From CAYWXV01 sp964462535 (lineage in GTDB: Bacteria > Bacteroidota > Ignavibacteria > OLB7): a stretch of 64,000 nucleotides of DNA. The position numbers were made by a program, and so were the translations under genes. Under the pieces are notes generated by a model that saw only the letters and a list, made by a program, of their open reading frames with translations, had not been told where the DNA came from and searched no databases. Location: contig CAYWXV010000009.1 of the NCBI GenBank assembly GCA_964462535.1, forward strand, positions 1-64,000, read 5' to 3'. Below, in pieces: positions 44,165-52,000 of this stretch (position 1 is the stretch's first letter; each line of letters starts with the position of its first letter).

Positions 44165-45418
44165 CTATGATTCGACGAATGTGGCTGCGGCCACCGACGT
44201 ATAATCCGTCGAGCGACGCGAGAGGCGGGTGAAGTACCCCGAGAAACGCCCGGCGATCAGATAGGCGCCATAATTCGGTATCCAACCGTCCCCCACGTCG
44301 GCTGCCTTGAAGAATCGCTGCGCAATCCATCGGCCGGGGGTAGCCTGCTCAAGAGATAGCTGCCATAGGGCGTCGTCTACGAGTGGCCCAATCACCACCT
44401 CTTCCCCTTCGCATCCGTAGTCCGACTTCAGCACCCACTCTTCACGCGGAAACTCGTCCGCCGAAGTTGTCCTTAGACGCCGTGCTTCGGGGAAGTACGC
44501 TCGGATCGTGGCCTGACTGGCGTCTGTGAAGCGCTCCATCTCCTCCCACATGAACGCCAGAGCGACTTTGTTCTGTGTCAGGACAGACCCAAACGGATTG
44601 ACAATCGCCAGTCGTCCGCCAACGTCCGCGTTCAATACGTACTCCAGATAAGGGTCGAGGGGATCGGGATCATTGTAGTCCGGGGCATCGAGCCATACCG
44701 GCTCCCTTTCCCCCCACCAATCCGTCTTGTAGTGGCGTATCAGCAGGTCGATCGGTCGATCAAAGAGAAGAGCACGACCATCCTGTAAAACGTGGACATT
44801 GTACGGTGAACCCAGCGTCACCGCACAGCCACGCGCTTCGAACCACTCGCGATAGATGGCAATCATCGATAGGTCTTCGGGAAGGTCCGTCGGGTAGAGT
44901 ATGCCGACGTTTGGGACGGTCCCGCGGTTGTCCGACGACAGGCCTTCCCAGGACATGAACGCCATCGAAACGAACCGATCTCCAAAACCCAGATTCGGGT
45001 TGATCACTCCTGGATGGTCTTCATGAATGATCTGGTTAACCAGAACGGCTTCAGCCTCGCCGCTGGGTGTGTCACTGTTCATCTCGCAACAGCGAATCGA
45101 TCCGTCCTCAAGAATGAACAGATCCAGCCTCGCGATTCCGTGCCACCGACCACCGGATGAGAGCCACATTCCTTTCTGGTACGGTGACAGGCTGAAGTAC
45201 GAGTCGAGGAGGTCGGGCGACCTCCACACCAGGTCCGCAAGTTCATCGAACAATGCCCCGATCGCCTCTGTCGCCCGTACGAACGCGTCGTGCACGGGTT
45301 TGGTGAGGACGATCGGATCCAGCCGGAAGCGTTCGTTGCCAAATATCCAGGGATCGCTGATGATGTTGGTCTGGTAGAGTCGCCGTGCAAACTCGGCGTA
45401 AGCGTCCTGCTCGGGCAT
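44165..45418 (-). CDS. Glutathionylspermidine-synthase-like ATP-grasp protein
   Basis: A 417-residue protein of the GSP-synthase-like ATP-grasp family (YgiC/YjfC type). Family marks are ARLDLFILEDGSIRCCEMNSD, DTPSGEAEAVLVNQ, NPFGSVLTQNKVALAFMWE and LKSDYGCEGEEVVIG near the ATP site, and the end IAGRFSGYFTRLS. The amidase half of true glutathionylspermidine synthase is absent, as in YgiC. Substrate is unknown. It is followed by the Tyr/Gly-rich lipoprotein, a pairing seen in proteobacteria as ygiC-ygiB. Confidence 0.82.
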   Translation of the reverse strand: MPEQDAYAEFARRLYQTNIISDPWIFGNERFRLDPIVLTKPVHDAFVRATEAIGALFDELADLVWRSPDLLDSYFSLSPYQKGMWLSSGGRWHGIARLDLFILEDGSIRCCEMNSDTPSGEAEAVLVNQIIHEDHPGVINPNLGFGDRFVSMAFMSWEGLSSDNRGTVPNVGILYPTDLPEDLSMIAIYREWFEARGCAVTLGSPYNVHVLQDGRALLFDRPIDLLIRHYKTDWWGEREPVWLDAPDYNDPDPLDPYLEYVLNADVGGRLAIVNPFGSVLTQNKVALAFMWEEMERFTDASQATIRAYFPEARRLRTTSADEFPREEWVLKSDYGCEGEEVVIGPLVDDALWQLSLEQATPGRWIAQRFFKAADVGDGWIPNYGAYLIAGRFSGYFTRLSRRSTDYTSVAAATFVES

Positions 45419-45466
45419 CTGATTCGGGGAATGGTCGTGTATCGTGCGATCCAGCCGAAGTTGGAA

Positions 45467-46081
45467 TCAGTTTGGAACGATGATTCGAATGGCCAGAATC
45501 GGGCTACCGTAGTTCGACAAGGTGTCGAGTCGTTCGGCGGATGCCAGGGGGTCCCGAATCAGGTATTCGTACCCGGCCTTTCCGGAAATGATCACCCAGT
45601 GAGGCAGCCCATTGCGGTGACGAATCCGCACCATAACCCCGTGCCCCCCGTTGAGCGTCCTGTCGATCACTTCGTAGTCAGGATTGGTAGGAATCATCAG
45701 CTTGGCGCGGGGCGCAATCAAGTCCTGCAGAGCATCCCAACGCAGGTACCCCTCCCTGGTGAATCCACTGGCGCGGCGCAGTCGATCGTTCAAGGTATCT
45801 GGGGGCATTTCGATGCCGCAATCAGCCAGTGCCATGGAAACGGAGCAGAGCGTGCAGCCGGTCGCCGCGAAACTCTCTCCGGTCTCCCCGACTCGTTTTG
45901 ACCTCCATCTGGCGTCCGTCTGACGATAGTGTGGATCGTCCGCGACTACCGTGGACAAGGGCGTTCCACCGCGCGGAGCAATTGGCACCGAGTCGAGCGC
46001 GGGGCCGATAATGTTGGCAATGATGAGAGCCGTCATCGAGGCCGCTCCTGCCAGACCAACAATTGCTATGCGCCGGGACAT
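45467..46081 (-). CDS. C39-like cysteine peptidase, membrane-anchored
   Basis: A 204-residue exported protein with an N-terminal signal or anchor (IAIVGLAGAASMTALIIANI) and a peptidase C39-like domain: YRQTDARWRSKRVG, the catalytic Cys region AATGCTLCSVSMALADCG, and the His in LPHWVIISGKAGYEYLIRDP. The family is papain-like; substrates are mostly unknown. It sits 48 bases upstream of the ATP-grasp gene on the same strand, so the two may form one unit. Confidence 0.75.
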   Translation of the reverse strand: MSRRIAIVGLAGAASMTALIIANIIGPALDSVPIAPRGGTPLSTVVADDPHYRQTDARWRSKRVGETGESFAATGCTLCSVSMALADCGIEMPPDTLNDRLRRASGFTREGYLRWDALQDLIAPRAKLMIPTNPDYEVIDRTLNGGHGVMVRIRHRNGLPHWVIISGKAGYEYLIRDPLASAERLDTLSNYGSPILAIRIIVPN

Positions 46082-46304
46082 CTGAGAAGCATTGGCTCAA
46101 TTCCGCGGGGAGTGACACAGGGCAAGAACGGAGCAATCAACACGCTCGCAGTCGCGTCGCGGTCGAACACGAAGTAATGACAGAGTACGTATGATGCCAC
46201 TGTACGGGATGGAGCCATGACAGAGAGTGTGTGTTCGCTGATGAGCCGTGGTGAACCCGCCCGCAAGAATGTGCGTGGATCAACGAATGGTCCTTGGAGT
46301 CGGC

Positions 46305-47594
46305 TCAGCCCCCTGAGTACTTGAATTTCTCACCGGGGGGGAGGGGCGTAGTCAGTCTGTAGTCGCCGAACCCGCTCTGGTCGGTGAAGACTAGTCGCAG
46401 GCCCCTGCGTCGATAATACCAGGTCTCAACATTCTTCCCGTCGGCCTGGAACGTATCTGTCGTGATGTTGTCGGGTGGGCCATACGTGATGTACACCCTC
46501 CCCTTGTCGGTCAGCCAACCTTCCGCGTAGGAACGGAACATCGCATTCGCGTGGTCGACGCGCCGATAGTACTCATCCATCGCCTCGTTCTCCGGAGTCT
46601 CCCGCGACGGATCGCGTCCCAACCAGAATTCGGAGAAGAGCCGTTGACGCTCAGCCGTTGTCGAACCGGCTCGGATCGCTTTCTGTTCCCCTTCAGTTGC
46701 CACGTACCGCAGCTGACGCACGCGAAGGTCGAGCTCTTCGGTGCTGAGCGATCTTCCCGGGATACCTCCGGCGATGACGACGCGCCGCGACGTGGTGGCA
46801 AGCACACGATTGGTGTCAAGAGAATCGCAAGCGGTAATGACGAGGGTCAGGGCCCCCCGCGGAAGCGACGTCGGGCTGACTCGTATCCACTCCTGCGCCC
46901 GTCCCGGCTTGAGAGGCCGTAGAGCGTGCGCCCACTGCCGGTACACCTCTGTACCACCTTTGTCACGAACGTCGAGGCGCATGGACGCAGTCCGCACGAC
47001 CCCGCGGTTGTAGGTCTCGAAGAAGAGAAAGAAGGGCTCATCGGGCGGCACCGTCTCGGAAAGGGATGGTGTCACTACAAGTCCCGAGGTGTCTTCGCGA
47101 ATGTGCGATACAAGCATTGGTGAGCTGAGCCCACACTCCACTCGCTGGAAATCGGGGGCATCAATTTCGCTCTGCACAGAACGAAGCATGTTCGTCCGAC
47201 GATCGAGTATCTCGACCGTGACGCGTGCGCCTCCGACGCTGACCGGGCGAGAAAACTGATAGTATTCGTGTGCCGGTTCCTTCCCGATCGTCGCGTCGTA
47301 CGAGTAGGTACGGAGTGTGCGATCGAAGATCGTGTCGAAGGGGATGGTGTTCTGTTGTTCGATCCGAATTGATGCCCGGTATCTACCGGTATACCCGCTT
47401 CCCGTCCTCTCGAACGTAATTGTGCTGAAGGGAACGACGACGATGACATCGAGACGATCGGTCGTTGGTGCATCTCCCTGGAAGACAAGGATGTCGACGT
47501 AGAGGTCCGCATCTCCGCCGTTCGCCTGTACGATGGCGGTCCACCCAACGAACAACGTCACGAGCGAAATCCAGAGTCGACTGTTCACGGTCAT
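46305..47594 (-). CDS. GWxTD-domain exported protein
   Basis: A 429-residue exported protein with a signal peptide (LWISLVTLFVGWTAIVQA), a beta-rich middle and a C-terminal GWxTD domain (YAEGWLTDKGRVYITYGPPD, about residue 375). GWxTD proteins occur in Bacteroidota, Acidobacteria and relatives; function is unknown. It overlaps rimO by 4 bases. The 223-base gap downstream (46082-46304) contains no gene I can support. Confidence 0.85.
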   Translation of the reverse strand: MTVNSRLWISLVTLFVGWTAIVQANGGDADLYVDILVFQGDAPTTDRLDVIVVVPFSTITFERTGSGYTGRYRASIRIEQQNTIPFDTIFDRTLRTYSYDATIGKEPAHEYYQFSRPVSVGGARVTVEILDRRTNMLRSVQSEIDAPDFQRVECGLSSPMLVSHIREDTSGLVVTPSLSETVPPDEPFFLFFETYNRGVVRTASMRLDVRDKGGTEVYRQWAHALRPLKPGRAQEWIRVSPTSLPRGALTLVITACDSLDTNRVLATTSRRVVIAGGIPGRSLSTEELDLRVRQLRYVATEGEQKAIRAGSTTAERQRLFSEFWLGRDPSRETPENEAMDEYYRRVDHANAMFRSYAEGWLTDKGRVYITYGPPDNITTDTFQADGKNVETWYYRRRGLRLVFTDQSGFGDYRLTTPLPPGEKFKYSGG

Positions 47595-48961
47595 CCAAGA
47601 ATGGGAAGCAGGGGCTCAGCTCCGGAGAGCGGCACGGCCGGCGATCTTGTGTCAGGTATCGCGTCGGCAAAGAGGTCATACTCCATGGCACCATTGACGT
47701 CCACCTCCACAAAGTCGCCAGGCAAAAGCTTTTCTGTCGAGGTTACATACACCTCGCCGTCGACCTCGGGGGCGTCCCACTCACTTCGACATATATACTC
47801 ACCTCCCGATTCGCCTTCAACGAATACGCGGATACGTGTACCGATGCGGGCATCGTTCTTTCGCGCGGAGATCTCCTGTTGCGCCTGCATGATCCGCTCA
47901 ATCCGTTCCTGCTTCACCTCGTCGGGAACGGGGTCACCCAGGTCGTGTGCAAACGTCTTCTCCTCCTGGGAGTAAGCGAACACGCCAAGTCTTTCAAACT
48001 CGGATTCACGAACGAAATCCAGGAGCTCATCGAATTCCCTGTCTCCTTCGTTGGGATAACCGACAATCAACGTCGTCCGGAGAGCAATTGCAGGGACCTG
48101 GGTGCGAATGGTCGCGATCAAATCGCGTGTGGCTCGTCGGGAGATACCCCGGCGCATCGACTTCAACACAGGGTCGGAGATGTGCTGAATCGGCATGTCG
48201 AGGTAGTTGCAGATTACAGGGTGGTCGCGAATCACCGGAAGGATGTCCAACGGAAACGAGGATGGATAGGCGTACATCAGCCGGATCCACTCGATACCAC
48301 GAACGTCTGCGAGCTTCTCCAGGAGTTGCGCAAGGCGCCGTTCGCCATAGAGATCCAGACCGTAGAATGTTGAATCCTGCGCAACGAGGACCAGTTCCCG
48401 CACGCCCTTCATGGCAAGTCCGTTTGCCTCGATGAGGATGTCCTCCATGCTCCGTGAAACGTGCCCACCACGCATAATTGGGATAGCACAGAACGAGCAC
48501 GGGCGGTCACATCCTTCCGAGATCTTCATGTACGCCGACCGGGATCCCTCGGGGATGAATCGGTCTCCGAGGAGGTCGTGCTTCAGGTTTGGGTTGATCG
48601 TTTTGAGTATACGCGAGAAGTCCGTGACGCCGAAGAACGCGTCGACCTCGGGGAGCTCCACACGCAGGTCGTCCGCATAGCGCTCCGACAGGCATCCGGC
48701 GACGTAGAGTTGGCCGATCCGTCCTTCGCGTTTCAACGCGGCAGCCTGGAGGATTGCGTTGATCGATTCCTCCTTCGCCAGATCGATGAATCCGCACGTG
48801 TTGATCACGACCGCGTCGGCTCCGTCCGGATCGTCCTGGAGGGCAAGGTGGTTGCGTTGCAGCAGTCCCATCAGGACTTCCGAATCGACGGTGTTCTTCG
48901 AGCATCCGAGCGTGACTACGCTTACGCTGCGGACGGGATGTTCTTCGTGGGATCGCTTCAT
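47591..48961 (-). CDS. rimO: Ribosomal protein S12 methylthiotransferase RimO
   Basis: RimO adds a methylthio group to an Asp of ribosomal protein S12. The N-terminal cluster-binding domain begins VVTLGCSKNTVDSEVLMG, the radical-SAM site is ISEGCDRPCSFCAIPIMRG (CxxxCxxC), and a TRAM domain lies at the C-terminus. The DMPIQHISDPVLKSMRRG motif is typical. Length of 456 residues is normal. A strong hairpin lies 7 bases before the start codon. Confidence 0.94.
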   Translation of the reverse strand: MKRSHEEHPVRSVSVVTLGCSKNTVDSEVLMGLLQRNHLALQDDPDGADAVVINTCGFIDLAKEESINAILQAAALKREGRIGQLYVAGCLSERYADDLRVELPEVDAFFGVTDFSRILKTINPNLKHDLLGDRFIPEGSRSAYMKISEGCDRPCSFCAIPIMRGGHVSRSMEDILIEANGLAMKGVRELVLVAQDSTFYGLDLYGERRLAQLLEKLADVRGIEWIRLMYAYPSSFPLDILPVIRDHPVICNYLDMPIQHISDPVLKSMRRGISRRATRDLIATIRTQVPAIALRTTLIVGYPNEGDREFDELLDFVRESEFERLGVFAYSQEEKTFAHDLGDPVPDEVKQERIERIMQAQQEISARKNDARIGTRIRVFVEGESGGEYICRSEWDAPEVDGEVYVTSTEKLLPGDFVEVDVNGAMEYDLFADAIPDTRSPAVPLSGAEPLLPILG

Positions 48962-48967
48962 AACGAG

Positions 48968-48994
48968 CGGTGCAGGGGGGAAGCCCCTGCACCG
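48968..48994 (-). other. Strong hairpin just upstream of rimO
   Basis: Perfect 11-base arms CGGTGCAGGGG (48968-48978) and CCCCTGCACCG (48984-48994) close a 5-base loop in the 62-base gap between the giant gene stop (49024) and rimO start (48961). There is no T tract. It may stop or pause transcripts from the giant gene, or limit rimO translation, since it occupies the normal ribosome-site position. Confidence 0.6.
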
Positions 48995-49023
48995 TGTGAT
49001 CTTCTACATGGTTCGGTTTCTGG

Positions 49024-52000
49024 TCACCGGGCGATCAACAATCGCCTCCGCTCGACCTGTGTTGGCGTGCGGAGCTCAAGATAGTAGATCCCCGAGGGCA
49101 GGTCGCCGAGCGAAAGGGCAACAACGTATGACCGCGGAGCCAGAGCGTCGTTGACAGGTTGAGAAACCACGCGACCAAGCGCGTCGTGGACCGTCAACAC
49201 TGTCCGGCCGTCCTCGATCGTTTCAAACTCAACCTCGGCAAGGTCGCGTGCAGGGTTGGGTCTGACGGCCTTGATGCCGAACGTGCCGTCGACTCGGACA
49301 AGACGGTTACCGCCGACGTCACACAGACTATCGAGTGTCAGAGAACCTTTCCCGAGAACGATCAGAGCGCGCGGGTGGTCCGTGTGGATTGTGTCCGTGG
49401 ACCAGAGGTCATTCACGATAGAATCACCGAGCGCGACGATCCCTTCAACGAAGGCAACGGTCCCGGGACCCGTGAGAGTGTCGTTGCCACTCACCGTGAA
49501 GGTTGCTTCGCCGGGGTTCCGAACGAACGACGCCACCGTCCAGGTTGGGACGACGGTCCCCTGGAGACTAACACCGGTAGGATAGAACGCCGTTGGATTG
49601 AACGTGAGTGTTGCTGTTACGCTCTTGACGGGTAGCGATGAGAGATCATCGGTGATCGTCAGGGGGACGCTGATTCTCTCACCGGGCTTTGCGGTTACGC
49701 TCCCCCACATCCCTGTTGCCACAATCACCCGCAGGTCCACGGCCTCTGCAGATATCGGGAGTCGGAGCGAATCGCACGCGTTCGTTGCGTACATCCGGAG
49801 CGTGTCTTCGTAAACGCCGACCACGGTCGGTGCGAACTCGATCACCACCTGAACGCTGTCTCCCGGGGCCACCGTTGTTGGTAGCGAGGGACTAACTGCG
49901 ATGATGCGATAGGGAGGAGCAATCGTTACGGTCGAAAGGTCGAGCGGGGCTGTGCCGGTATTGACGATCCAGTACGAGGTCTGCGCGGATGTTCCGGCCC
50001 CGACCACGCCGAAACTGGCACCACGCAACGCAAGGCTATGTGAAATCCGAATACCCGACAGGGAAACGTCGACATTTGGCCTGATAGGATCGTTGGTCGC
50101 GAACGTGAGCGTGGCCGCTCGCGCGCCATCGGGTGGACTGTTGGGAGTGAATCGGACGATCACCGTAGCGCTGTCGAGCGGGGCGAGCGTCGTCGGGGTG
50201 GTGAGTGTTCCACCGACCACGGCGAACTCGGTTGCTGTTGCGGGAGCAATCGTCGCCGACGAGACCACGACGGGGACAATTCCGATATTCCGAACGACGA
50301 CTGTGTCCTCTTTCGTCCTGCAGTCGAGCACGCTTCCGAAGTTGATCTGTGTGCGACTCGTGGAAATCCCACCCTCAACCCCTTCACCAGTAACGTTCGA
50401 AACCAGCGTTGAGGAGCAGATGGAATCGACATCTACCTCCAGTCGAGTCCCGGCGGGAAGCGATCCAGGTATGAGGGGTGCGTAGGTCGCCTGTATCTGC
50501 CCGGTCAATCCAGGACCGATGCGCATCGGAAACTGCCCAGGGACGAGTGTCAACTCGGATGATACAGGGAGGATGCGCGCGCCAACCACGCGGATCGTTG
50601 AAGGGTTATTGTTCGTGACGGTGGCGCTGGCCGATCCGGCGCCCCCCAGGGAAACTGCCCCGAAGTCGAGATCGCCAAGCGTCTGCCGAAGGGCCAGACG
50701 CGTCCCTTCGAGCAGAATAGTGTCTGGGATGCGACAACTTCCGACGAGCATGATGAGGCGTACCTGGAACGTGCCATCTGCGTTCGGAGCGAAGATCAAT
50801 GGAAGCTTCATGCTGTCCCCCGGCGGAATCCTAAGGGGCGGAGGCGTGCCGATCAGGAAGTTCGTCGGTGGCTCAGTGAAGATCTGAATGATCGTGTCGA
50901 TCACGGTCCCCGTGTTCCGGAGAATCAGGGTATCCGCAATCTCCTTCTGACATGACAGGAGTGTCGGGAACACAAGTCGGGATGTCGAGGGCTCGAGGCC
51001 GATGGTGTCGCGCCTGCCGACGAGATCGACCGACAGAGTCGGCTTCTTTGGGTCGGTGGTCGTGTAGGTCAATGATCCATTGATCACGCCCGCGGCACTC
51101 GGTGTGTATCGAATCCGAATCGTCTGCGACCCACCTGCGGGAACGGCAAATCCTCCAACAGGCGACACCAGCGTAAAGCGTGCCGGATTAATGACTGGAT
51201 TCGAGAGACTAACAGCGGCGGATCCGATGTTGAAGACCGAAAGCGTGTCCTCGACGGGACCAAGGGGGGAGCATGGACCGACAGCCAGGGTCAGGATGTT
51301 ACGCGACAATCCGATCGAAGCCGTGGTCCCTCGTCCAGTAATGGTAAATGGGACCGTATCGCGACAGGGGCTTGTCAGAAAGGCGAGAAGCTCGGTCGTC
51401 GGCAAAGGTGTTTCCGTAATGGGTCGATACTCGATCACCACCTCCATTGTGTCGCCGGGGGCCAGATGGCGAGGAGGGGGGAATGTCGGGTAGACGATTC
51501 GAATCGTCCCGTTCGGCGGCCGAATGCCCAAGCCCTCAACGGAAATCAGCCCTCCGCCGACGGGGGCGGTATTCTTCAGCACAACCGTCCGCCTTGCGGT
51601 TGTGGTCAACGGCACGTCTCCAAAGTCAATCGGGTTCGGCGTGGCCGTTAGTGTCGCCTCCTGCGCGTCAAACGAGATGTACATGCGGAGCAGGCGCCCA
51701 CACGGATCCGTGCGGATGTAGAGCGTGTCCCGATACGGACCTGGTCGCGTTGCGAGGACCCGAATGCGAATCGATTCGCTTGATCCTGGTCCCAGCTGGA
51801 AGGGGAATCTCGATGGATAGACGACGCGAATTGGTCCCGTGGAATCGGCCATGTATGCTCTGACGATCGAAATAACCGTCCGCAACGACTCGTTTTCAAC
51901 ACCAATCGGGATCTCCTCTGGCTTGCCGACACAGACCGATCCGATGTTGACGATCGTGTCGGCGACGTTCAGAACTGCTGCATCGCGATCGGCAAAGAGG

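Noticed and set aside
46082..46304. Gap checked for tRNA or small RNA
   Set aside because: No cloverleaf, TTCGA loop or terminator hairpin could be drawn.
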